Shown one piece after another: positions 31,480 to 41,684 of a stretch of DNA of 64,000 bases. The DNA is taken from contig JAKSYS010000013.1 in assembly GCA_022925895.1 (NCBI GenBank), forward strand, positions 213,354 through 277,353, given 5' to 3'. Below the pieces are notes generated by a model. The model did not search any database and was not told where the DNA came from. It saw nothing but the letters and a program-made list of their open reading frames with translations. The translations under genes and the position numbers were made by a program. The stretch comes from Fragilaria crotonensis (taxonomy: Eukaryota > Bacillariophyta > Fragilariophyceae > Fragilariales > Fragilariaceae). Every line of letters begins with the position of its first letter. Within the stretch, counting starts at the first letter, position 1.

Positions 31480-33112
31480 AGTCAGACAACACGGCCGTGA
31501 TCATCCATGGGTGGGCGACTTGAGAGCAGGGATATCAACTCATCGATACAAATGCACTTCCAGGAAGTGCTCTTCACAGATGTTCACAGAAGTCTTCCGA
31601 AATGTAAGTTTAGGTAAGTGGAAGGACACGATAGCCTTTCTCCAGATGAAGTAGAATACTTTATTTGTGTAGGGTCGGTTTTGTAGTATCAAGTGTTTGC
31701 ACAGCGTAGATAGAAAAGGCTTCGATTCTGGGAGCTAGAAAAACATCACGAAAAATGTATCACCACTTCATCACACCATGACAGACAATGATGTAATTCA
31801 TGACAGCATTGTCGTGGCTTCTGAACGAATCGGCCGTTACACTGCTCCGAGGCGGATCCTTCTCATTTGAAACTTGCTATCCACGAAATTGAGACCACAC
31901 ACCACCCAATCCCTAGTTAGAAGATAGAAAACCAAATACATAGATTATGATTCAAGGAGGAACATACTCACGTCCGACGTTGCCAATCTTTTATAGTCTT
32001 AGAGACATCCTTCGCTCTAGCTACGGGTCCTAAAATTGTATGGATGGGCCCATGAATGGGCAGTGTACTCAAAACGATTGACCGGGGTCAATGCAGAGTG
32101 CACTGTCCGCATATCGCCTTCGCTCAGACAATCGTCCAAATGTTTGGCCATACGGCGGCTCGGCCCATTCGAGGTTGTATCGTAACGTTGAGAAACGGAA
32201 ACACGGTGCTGCCGCCTTGTTCGACGTCATTGAAGAACGAACTCGAACGCAAACACGGCGCGAGGTCAACAAGATTGATCTTGGCGAATGTCATTGAAAT
32301 CGCTGTGACGGCGGCAGAACTGGTCCGGTTCGTGTCGTGTCAATCGAAGTTACTCAACCTTCTCGTTTGGGCAGATTCATCGAATTCGCCATTGGATGGG
32401 TCACCTCATGAATCACGTGATCCTCGGCGCAATCAGTTTCGCAGCGGAACATTCTTGCATTGCATGCATTATTGATTTTTGACACAACATTGCCCTGATA
32501 GTCCCGGAGCACGTCAACAGGTATTTTGAGAAGGTTTCTGCTTGTTAGCAAGGACTTGCATATGCCGGCACCTTGTCAGGTGTCAAAAAAATGTCCAACA
32601 GGATCAGCCAGGGTCCATCGGGAATAATGGATCCATCCGGAGCGGTATTCGTGTCTGGATTTGTGGCCAACGCGAAGTCCATCCACTCCCACTTTGCATG
32701 CCTTCGATTCAGCGTCCGCCGATGACGCCAATATCATCACAAGCAAAGCGAAGAAGAAGTGGTCCTTGCGCTCCTTGTCAAGTACTCCGAGCACTACAGC
32801 ATGCTGTTATGCTCCGTCCAATGCCAGAATGAACGGGCTACACGGCAGGTTGTAGTACGAGTGCCTGGTAATCCGGAGTAACAGAGTAACAACACCTGTC
32901 ATAACTCCTCTGCTGGCACTGCTGAGGGAATCCTTGGCTTATGCAAGGGTGTTTGCATTGCCCATGGTTCTGAACTATTCCACTGAAAGTGCAACAACGG
33001 TCTCGATGGGGATGCAAGCACTACTCGTGACTCGTGACTCGTAAGGTGCCAAAATGTACCAAAGGACGGTTCCACCAACAGGAAACGTCCAACTCAAGTA
33101 GGAGAAGGTGGG
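31480..33112. repeat. Duplicated unit, copy 1
   Basis: This matches 37066-38242 plus 40619-41130 in order. 31480-31870 corresponds to the 3' end and flank of gene C, 31870-32408 to the segment shared with the SET gene end, and 32408-33112 to further spacer. It provides the uninterrupted sequence (GGTA at 32644-32647) where the other copy carries a 2376-bp insertion. No intact gene of its own is supported. The short frames inside are mirrored as decayed frames in the other copies. Confidence 0.85.
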
Positions 33113-33118
33113 GCGCCT

Positions 33119-33600
33119 GAAGGTCCGGCCCAAGCACGTTTCAGCCGTTAAGTTTATGACCGTCGTCAGACATACGTTAGGGATCTTCCCATTTGTATGT
33201 ATTGCGAGATTTGTAGCTCCATTGGTCGAAGCAAACGAGCCGGCAAGGTTTTCTCTTCGTAAGTAAAAAATTGCTGACCGTCAGTAAAAAATTGCTGACC
33301 GACAGTAAATATTTACTGACCGTCAGCAAAAAAAATCACTGACCGTCGGTAAATAATTGCTGACCGTCAGAAAATCTGATTTGTCTTTAAGAAGTTTTCG
33401 TGGACACATAGTATGTTCTTACGTCAGTAATTTCTCTTGACCGTCAGCAAATTTTACTGACCATAAGCAAATTTTTACTGACCATAAGCAAATTTTTACT
33501 GACCGTCAGCAATTTTTCACTGACCATCAGCAATTTTTCACTTTGCGTCATGCACATGATAAGAGCGCCAGCCTATGCTTCACGTTGCGTCACCACGACT
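33119..33600. mobile_element. GGAAGGTCCGGC-family element, copy 1 (CTGACCGTCAG array)
   Basis: The left end GAAGGTCCGGCCCAAGCACG matches the left ends at 42007 and 41685, and the family also shares GAGCCGGCAAGGTT about 110 bp in. From 33258 to 33545 there are about 13 tandem copies of a roughly 20-bp word built on CTGACCGTCAG plus TAAAAAATTG or CAAATTTT. No matching inverted right end was found, so the right boundary is approximate. It interrupts the duplicated unit relative to 41130-41416, where different sequence occurs. No coding capacity is present, so it is non-autonomous. Confidence 0.6.
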
Positions 33601-34061
33601 CAGAATGGAAACGTCAGACACCTTCAAAAGGTTGTTTAACATTCAACTCAGTACAAAACAATTATTACAATGAGCGTGAAGTCGACCAAAGCTTCAGCGC
33701 TCCTTTAGACGTCAGATCGGTCGGAACTCTAACAAATCATCATGAGCATCTTTAATGACATGAACACCTACGCCGACACTTCGAGAACTGAGACATAATT
33801 TCGCTCCTTTAGGTCATTTTCTCGAGCGGACGCTATACCCCAGCAATCGCACGAAGGAATCTACAGTACATACTACTTGTAAAAGGATTCTCTGCCTTAA
33901 ATGTATTAAAAAGTCCAGAATATCCTGAGATCACCATGACATATATAAACAGCAACCACGTTGGTAAAAAGGGTCGTGCTATATCATCTACATATCATAT
34001 AGGCGTATATGTGAACCAAATCGCGCCTATCCAACAGATGAATCCAAATTCGTGCCCTCGC

Positions 34062-35045
34062 ATGGACCCTTACAACAATTTATGTGGTAGGAACAGAGTC
34101 GAGGCTCCAACCATGACGTTGATCCAGCCGACAGACATTATGCTTGGACGAGGCTGCACGTGTTACAACAACCCAGGCAACAAAGTGTTTCGTAAAGTGT
34201 TGAAGGAGCACGTAATCCATTACAGGAATCAAGCACTTCGGAGAGAAAAGGCAGCCTTAGTCAAAATGTTGGTTTCAAAGCTTGAAGCGATGGGTTATCG
34301 TTTTCTTCAGCAATCCTCAACTGGAACCTGGATTGAAGCGCCTCCTCATCTTGCCGAGAACAAGGTGGCTCACTGTCTTCGAGACCTCCGCCTGTCAAAT
34401 GCTGTTTAGGGACGACGTGAATGTACTTCCGAAGAACTTCCGTCCCTTCAATACAGAGCAAACGAACGCAGACCAGGTCATGCCAGTTATCACTGGGGAG
34501 GCACATACCACGAAGGAAATGTGCAGCATGGAGTCGAACAACACGGCCGCGATCACTATGGACGTGGACCCATATTTACACGGTCTGCCAACAAAGCTAC
34601 AGCTCGATGCCAATTCAATGGTATCCTCCCCGACGAACATGGCTTTTGATTCAGTTCGGCGCTGCGGGAATACCCTCTCGCTGACGGAGGAAGGGAGGAA
34701 GCGGATCCGTCATCCTTTGCCTATGTGTTTGAAGACGCTTCCGAGCGAGGCGCACATGGATCTCTATGCTCCCCTGGCTCTGAGCCCGAACAACAGTTGG
34801 AGCATTTAGAACGAAGTTGGAACAACATAACGGATACGTTGTTCCCGGCGACTGTTTCAGAAATGACTTGTGCAAGTCATCACGCTCACGGTCTGGATTC
34901 TGTGGGCGTGGCCTTCAACATGTATGCAGACGTCTACGGACGGTCTATTGGCAATATCTTTGTTGGCGATCCATATCAACCGTTGGAATGCGATGTGGAC
35001 GATGCGCAGAGCCTTTGCCGCTGGTTCAGTAGTCACCTTTCGTGA
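34062..35045 (+). pseudogene. DUF6824-domain protein, copy B, two frame shifts
   Basis: The copy is nearly identical to copies A and D. Starting at ATG 34062, the DUF6824 domain is intact up to LRLSN. There a 2-nt loss at about 34403 shifts the frame and brings a stop at 34407-34409. A second loss of one base at about 34648 (ATGGCTTTTG-ATTC, where A and D have two G) restores the original frame to the usual end at 35045. The net change is -3, but the intervening about 245 nt would be read out of frame and the early stop truncates the product to 115 residues, leaving only the domain. It could still make a short DUF6824 protein. Expression is unknown. Confidence 0.75.
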
Positions 35046-36535
35046 TTGGAACAATGCGGTTTCTATAATAAGTCGAGCGAGCCTTCTGCGAAATTTTTAA
35101 ACAATATAGCAGCAGCTCTTTGTCTGCGACAGCATCGTGTTTCAATGGTCGTCGGTCACCATTGTAGTTGTCTACGGAGTTTTCCCCCGTCGATATCGAC
35201 GGCAAATGAGGAGTCCACAATCCTTTCGCATCCAAAGGATCAGCACGGCATGCATGAAGAGATGAGCATAGTGAATCTGTCGTAATTCCCTTTGTGCAAG
35301 CTCGTCTCCTGTTCGGTCGATTGTGACGGTGGTGGGTTAGAATATTATATGGCATGGTGGATCGTGAGAACCGTGTCGCGAGGGATCGGTTTGGCGGTAG
35401 CAGATGTCAAGAACCAGTCCACACAAGGTTCGTCAGTGTACATAAATCCGGGGGTGGACAATTTGCCTATGCATTGGTGGCATCAAACCACAGTGCAAAC
35501 ATATCCTTCAATGGCACACAGAGCAAAAAAGAGGATTTTGATGAGCTTTTCAATGCTAGGGTAGAAGTACATGTTGGCCAGGTTCATTTCAGACACTGCG
35601 GTTAAAAATGATAACGAAACTTTCATGCCTTTGGAATCCAATCTGGCTTAACCGAATAATGGAGGGAAAATGACTAAAGCGATGTGGCAGGTGCATGTGA
35701 GTACCACTCATGTGTTGCTTTAGTTCCTTTGATTTCTCTGCACCCAACAAGTTGGCCCATTTGGCCAGGTTCATTTCAGCCAGACACTGCTGTTGAGGCT
35801 CATGTGCACCCAGAGCAAAGACGAGGATTGTGTTGAGCTTTTTCAATGCTAGAGAAGTAGTACATGTTCGCCAGGTTCATGTCAGACACTGCTGTTGAGA
35901 ATATAAACCAAACTTTCACGCCTTTGGAGTCCAATCTGGCTTAGCGGAATAATGGAGGATAAACGACTTAAGCGAGGAGGCAGGTGCATGTGAGTACCAC
36001 TCGCTCATGTGTCGCTTTAGTTGCTTTGATTTCCCTGGACCCAACTAGTTGGCCCATCTGTCCAACAAACCTCTCCACTTGCATCAACACCTAAAACTTC
36101 CCAGAATCTGCTTGTCCGCGCAAGTCCCAACAATAATGATGCAGAGCGACCTCATCAATACAAGGCAATTGTGAGAAATGCGGACTCTTTTGGGTAGAAG
36201 TGTGGTCTAGTAGGGCTCCCCTAATGCTGAGATTGTGATGGGAGCAGGGGATGTTTGCAGAGAGTTAATCAAATGAAGCTGGTCCACCGAGTGATGAAGG
36301 TTGCTACTGTCATGCGGTGGTATCTGAACAGAGATGTACCAATGTGGTGCAAAAAATACAGTGAAAAAAGCATTGGAGGCTGTAGCATCAGTCAATGCCA
36401 CAATCATCAATTTGGAGGTAAATAAACTGAACTGATGCACAGAGATAACATTGTCATTGGAAACTGACACAGAAAACAAATGAAAATACAATTGGTGTCT
36501 TCACTACTGGACATCCTTTAACATGCCATTGGTAT
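35046..36535. repeat. 3' flank block shared by DUF6824 copies B and D (first copy)
   Basis: This matches 44116-45585 almost base for base. It contains an identical 83-codon frame in both copies (35354-35605 and 44392-44643, no recognised domain) and an internal tandem pair of about 280 bp (about 35520-35815 and 35816-36075). Each member of the pair carries GTAGTACATGTT-CCAGGTTCAT and TTGGAxTCCAATCTGGCTTA. The 83-codon frame is conserved only because the duplication is recent, so it is not called as a gene. Confidence 0.85.
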
Positions 36536-36652
36536 TGTGATCTCTTCTTTCCCGCTCAAGACAAGTAGGCGCAACCAAAATCTTGCCTCCAAGGAACCGT
36601 CTACACAATTTCGAGGAGCGCTTGGCAAGCAGAAAGATTTGAGGCTTCCACC

Positions 36653-37207
36653 ATGACTTCGATCCAGCCGAAGGAAATAATGCTTGGTCAAGGCTCAACG
36701 TGCTACAACAACCCAGGCAACAAGGCATTTCGCAAGGTGATCAAGAAGCACGTGATCTATTACAAGAATCAAGCCAGTCGGAAGGAAAAGGCCGCATTAG
36801 TTAAGTGGCTTGTTTCCAAGCTTACAGCGAAGGGCTATCGTTTTCTTCAGCAATCCACAACTGGAACCTATGTTGAAGCGCCTCCTCGACTTGCCGAGAA
36901 TAAGGTGGCTCACAGTCTTCGAGACGCTAGAATTGAGGCTGCTAAAATCCGCTGCGACAGCAATGTTGTTCCGCAGGACTTTCTCCCCGATAGCACAGAG
37001 CTAAAGCGCAGACGACAAAACAAGCCAGACATCACTTGGGAGGAAGAAACCAAAGAGGAAATGATCTGCAGTCAGTCAGACAACACGGCCGTGATCATCC
37101 ATGGGTGGGTTGAGAGCAGGGATATCAACTCATCGATACAAATGCACTTCCAGGAAGTGCTCTTCACAGATGTTCACAGAAGTCTTCCGGAATGTAAGTT
37201 ATGGTAA
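36653..37207 (+). CDS. DUF6824-domain protein, divergent copy C
   Basis: 184 residues from ATG 36653, in a good context (CCACCATGA). The DUF6824 domain is at residues 3-97: IQPKEIMLGQGSTCYNNPGN, FRKVIKKHVIYYKNQASRKE, GYRFLQQSTTGTYVEAP and SLRDAR. It is clearly diverged from A, B and D (MLGQG instead of MLGRG, many substitutions), and the C-terminal part is short and different, with a basic KRRRQNK stretch that may be a nuclear signal. The 3' end (from about 37066) recurs at 31480 behind gene A. The frame is intact and the gene is the oldest-looking of the four. Confidence 0.75.
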   Translation: MTSIQPKEIMLGQGSTCYNNPGNKAFRKVIKKHVIYYKNQASRKEKAALVKWLVSKLTAKGYRFLQQSTTGTYVEAPPRLAENKVAHSLRDARIEAAKIRCDSNVVPQDFLPDSTELKRRRQNKPDITWEEETKEEMICSQSDNTAVIIHGWVESRDINSSIQMHFQEVLFTDVHRSLPECKLW

Positions 37208-38242
37208 GTGGAAGGACACGATAGCCTTTCTCCAGATAAAGAAGAATACTCTATTTGTGTAGGGTCGGTTTTGTAGTATCAAGTGTTTGCACAGCGTAGA
37301 TAGAAAAGGCTTCAATTCTGGGAGCTAGAAAAAACATCACGAATAATGCATCACCACTTCATCACACCATGACAGACAATGACGTAGTAATTCATGACAG
37401 CATTCTTGTCGTGGCTTCTGAACGAATTGTCCCTTACACTGCTCCGAAGGCAGATCCTTCATATTTGAAACTTGCCAACCACAAAATCAAGACCACCCAC
37501 CACCCAATCCCTAGTTAGCTAGAAGAAAGAAAACCAACTACATAGATTATGATTAAAGGAGGAACATGCTCACGTCCAACGTTGCCAATCTTCTATAGTC
37601 TTAGGGACATCCTTCGCTGTACGGGTCCTAAAATTGTTTGGATGGGCCCATGAATTGGCATTGAACTCAAAACCATTGACCGGGTTCAATGCAGAGTGCA
37701 CTGTCCGCTCATCCTCTTTGCTCAAACGATCGTCCCAAACGTTGACCATACGGCGGCTCGGCCCATTCGAGGTTGTATCGTAACGTTGAGAAACGGAAAC
37801 ACGGTGCTGCCGCCTTGTTCGACGTCGTTGAAGAACACAAACACGAACACGGCGCGAGGTCAACAAGATTGATCTTGGCGAATGTCATTGAAATCGCTGT
37901 GACGGCGGCAGAACTGGTCCGGTTCGTGTCGTGTCAATCGAAGTTACTCAACGTTCTCGTTTGGGCAGATTCATCGAATTCGCCATGCGATGGGTCACCT
38001 CATGAATCACGTGATCCTCGGCGCAATCAGTTTCGCAGCGGATCATTCTTGCGTTGCAGGCATTTGTTGATTTTTGACACAACATTGCCCCGATAGTCCC
38101 GGAACACGTAAACAGGTATTTTGAGAAGGTTTCTGCTTGTTAGCAAGGACTTGCATATGCCGGCACCTCGCCAGGTGTCAAAAAATTGTCCATCAGGATC
38201 AGCCAGGGTCCATCGGGAATAATGGATCCATCCGGAGCGGTA
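37066..38242. repeat. Duplicated unit, copy 2, left part
   Basis: This matches 31480-32647. It includes the 3' end of gene C, the segment shared with the SET gene end (37475-38004), and spacer up to GAGCGGTA, where a 2376-bp insertion begins. After the insertion the same unit resumes at 40619. Confidence 0.85.
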
Positions 38243-40618
38243 CCTCGGAACGTTGCGGGTTTTACACCCATGCATAGACACTACACTTTGGTACAATATT
38301 GTGACATTTTGATACACTGATGTGGAGCAATTTTTTACAATGTGGATAAACTTGTAGTATATTTCCATTCATCAATATACCATTGTTCCAATTTTTTGAA
38401 ATGAGGCACATGTATAGTCTGGTTAATAAAACACATTTCACATCGGTACCCCAAGATGATGCTGCCGCCTGCACACACTTTCACATCAGTACCCCACAAC
38501 GATGTTCCAATTTCTCACATTTCACACCATGTCTATTCAAAGACAATACACCTGCCTGCACGTTTTGAAGATGTTGTCGCCATTTTTTGACATGAATGCT
38601 ACCGTGGTACATTTGCTTGATCACTGGATTGCTTATTGTGTTTTAATGCAAAATGTTCTGCCTATCAAGCATGCACACTCATAGCTTTATTACGATGCTA
38701 AATTTCCTGATTGACTATCAATCGCCTCTGAATGGAGAGCGCCTTCATGTACATTTCAAAGCTTCACGTCCAATCACCAACTCCTCTAAATGGAGAGTGG
38801 CTTCACGTCCAATCACCACCTCTAATGGAGAGTGGCTTCACGTACATTTCAAAGCTTTATGTCCAATCACCACCTCTAATGGAGAGTGGCTTCACGTCCG
38901 TTCACCACCTCTATATGGAGAGTGGCTTCACGTCCGATCGCCACCTCTAATGGAGAGTGGCTTCACGTACGTATCAAAACTTCGTGCCAGATGATTGTTG
39001 TTTCTGGATTCGAACCCTTAGACTCCTTATGTGCTACCGGTAGTCACTCTTCCTATGCTCATGATGTGAACACAGGTGTAAATTAAGGTATGAAAACCCT
39101 TGAAGTGCACAACCATTGTGATCAAGCGCATCCAATGGAAGATGCTGAATGAATAAAATGGCAGCAAGAACAATTCGTCCCATCTGCGTCAGTAAGGCTA
39201 CAAATATGCTGCACACAGTTAGTCAATATTATTAGTAGCTACATGTAAGAAGGAAAGATAATCAATATTGGATATTGTATATATTTCTTGAAGTACATTA
39301 AGTTTATAAATTTTTAGAGTGAGTAAGCCAACGTATTCCTGCTGAAATATTGAGAGCCATTTGCTACTAGTACTATCAAAGTAGTCACAAATGAGATTTT
39401 GAATACTTAACCAACAGTCCGTTTAAAACTGCAAAAAACAATGGAAATCATCATTGACGAATAAGAAAGACATTCAAAAAATTGTCAACGGTTGACAATC
39501 ATGGTGCAATCCCGTAAGAACCCAACACAAGAACACAAAACAAGCAAGCGAGAGGAGATTACAAATTACAAAACGAGAATCATAGTTGCGAGTTGGGAGA
39601 CAGCAAATAAATGCAAACTTAAAGCATAAGAGTGTGGTGGTCGCAACAAACAAGGTAAGCAAATAAAAGGGCAAAAAGAACGTAAGCAACCATGAGAAAC
39701 AACAGCGACTGGACAAAACTCAGTTCAACTGAATGGTCTAATCGTAAATTTCCTTGACAGGGCAGGAAACCAAAAGTCCAGCAGGGAGAAATGACGAGAA
39801 GCAAGTCTCCATTTGAGGTGGTCAAGCAGGAAATTGTGCACCACCCTGCACGGTGAGCAACAAGCAACCCAAAATCCACGGCATTGCCACTCTCCATTAG
39901 TAGAGTTGGTGATCGGGCATGAAGCCTTCTCCATTAGAGGTGCCGCATCAAACTGTCTGTTGGAGGTGGCAATCAGGAGTGCTGGAGCCATTCTTTTTTA
40001 AGAGGTGCTGTCTGAACAGGATATTGAGCATCAATGTACTTGTTCTTGCCAAGAAGTCAACTGAAATCCTTTGGATCATTGCTCTCCATTTAGAGGTGAT
40101 TATCCGGTGCAATGTGACTCTTCATTACAAGTCGTCAACTGGCAGGATGCCACAGATACCACGATTGCCAAGGAGCAAGTAGTTGCCGCTCTGCATTCAG
40201 TTGTAGCAGATGAGGTGCTGGTTGGTGAGCAAGACACTGCAATGATCAACGAGAAGGATATGCCAAAGAAATGAAATTTTCTTCTAGAACACAGTTATAG
40301 TAGTATCATATGGCACAGCAAACCAACTAGTACTACGAGAGTAGATTGGCACCATCTGAAGGTATCACAGTGTATTATTTGTGTGCGCGTGTTACATTAA
40401 TGTCACAGCAAAACATATATATGAAACAGGAACAAAGATATGACACGGTGTACAATTGTTGTGACAACGATGTACATTTGGTAGTATGCAAATGCTATTA
40501 TGTCAAGGTGTACAAAAAATTGGTACAGTAAAAAAGCACGGTACAAAAGTGTTCCGGACTCAAAAAAATATTTTACAGGTATCAACAAACGGTAGGTGTA
40601 CAACCCGGAACCCTCTGA
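38243..40618. mobile_element. 2376-bp insertion with GGTA target duplication and terminal inverted repeats
   Basis: Copy 1 of the unit reads continuously through GAGCGGTATTCGTG at 32641-32654. In this copy the same sequence is split: GGTA at 38239-38242 on the left and GGTA at 40619-40622 on the right. The ends show an imperfect inverted repeat: GTTGCGGGTTTTACACC (38252-38268) pairs with the reverse complement of 40589-40610 (GTTCCGGGTTGTACACC). Inside lie a minisatellite (38717-38980) and inverted relatives of its unit (39885-40110). No transposase frame is evident, so it is probably a non-autonomous DNA transposon with a 4-bp duplication. Confidence 0.75.
38717..38985. repeat. Minisatellite inside the 2376-bp insertion
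   Basis: About seven tandem units of roughly 33 bp built on CTCTAATGGAGAGTGGCTTCA followed by CGTCCAATCACCAC. Some carry an extra ACATTTCAAAGCTT stretch, giving longer units of about 60 bp. Related sequence in the opposite orientation (CCACTCTCCATTAG, CTCCATTAGAGGTG) occurs at about 39885-40110. Confidence 0.75.
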
Positions 40619-41150
40619 GGTATTCGTGTCTGGATTTGTGGCCAACGAGAAGTCCATCCACTCCCACTTTGCATGCCTTCGATTCAGCATCCGCCGATGA
40701 CGCCAATATCATCACAAGCAAAGCGAAGACGAAGTGGTCCTTGCGCTCCTTGTCAAGTACTGGAGTACTCCGAGTACTACAGCATGCTGTTATGCTCAGT
40801 TCTAATGCCAGAATGAACGGGCTACACGGCAGGTTGTTGTCCGAGTCCGAGTGTGCCTGCTGGTAATCCAGAGTAACAGAGTAACAACACCTGTCATAAC
40901 TCCTCTGCTGGCACTGCTGAGGGAATCCTTGGCTTATGCAAGGGTGTTTCCTGCCATCAAGATGCAACTTGCATTGCCCTTGGTTCTGAACTATTCCACT
41001 GTTAAAGTGCAACAACGGTCTCGATGGGGATGCAATCACTACTCGTGACTCGTGAGGTGCCAAATGTACCATAGGTAGGTTCCACCAACCAGTACGGGAA
41101 GGCAACGTCCAACTCAAGAAGGAGAAGGTGGAGACCAGCGCCCCATTGGG
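40619..41150. repeat. Duplicated unit, copy 2, right part
   Basis: The continuation of the unit after the 2376-bp insertion. It matches 32644-33112, including the paired plus/minus short frames around 40640-40850. Homology ends near GGAGAAGGTGG (about 41130), where copy 1 carries a different insertion. Confidence 0.8.
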
Positions 41151-41416
41151 TTAAGTTCTTGGCATGGCTCGGCACTACTGTGCCCGAATATTCCATGGAT
41201 GTCACTTTAACGTATGCATACATCGTACTGTACTTCGGATATGATTTTAACTCCAGTAATGATCCTACTGCGCCGCAACCTTACGACGTACAAGTAGCAT
41301 AGAGCTCGACTATGTACAGTAGTCGACAAACTGAGATAAACGCTGTTCGATTTGTCGGAATATAAGTATAGGTACCGCAGTTGTATGCATAGTAAGGTAT
41401 GCACATAGATCATCTC
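41151..41416. other. Unit-specific spacer, GTAC-rich
   Basis: This sequence is present only in copy 2 of the unit. No gene is seen. From 41417 to 41684 homology to copy 1 (33613-33880) resumes with TCAGACACCTTCAAAAGG and ends at GAAGGAATCTACA. Confidence 0.5.
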
Positions 41417-41684
41417 AGACACCTTCAAAAGGTTGGTTAATATTAAACTCAGTACAATACAATAATGACATTGAGCGTGAAGTCGAACAAAGTTTCAACG
41501 CTCGTTTAGACTTCAGATCGGTCGGAACTCTAACTAATCGTCTCGAGCATCTTTGCACACCTACGCCGACACTTCGAGACCTGAGACATAGTTTGGCTCC
41601 TTTCGGTCATTTTCTCGAGCGGACGCTGTACACTGTACACTGTACACTGTACAGTACCCCTGCAATCGCACGAAGGAATCTACA

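Noticed and set aside
35354-35605. 83-codon ORF identical in two duplicated blocks
   Set aside because: Identity comes from the recent duplication of the whole block, so it is no evidence of selection. No known domain.
38990-39040. tRNA-like T-arm on the minus strand (GGGTTCGAATCC)
   Set aside because: The word fits a T-loop, but the flanking bases do not form the T-stem and no acceptor or anticodon arm could be folded. It lies inside a repeat-bearing element.
39474-39897. Hydrophobic minus-strand ORFs inside the 2376-bp insertion
   Set aside because: Short, Phe/Leu-rich translation of AAC/CAA-rich DNA, with no consistent start or domain.
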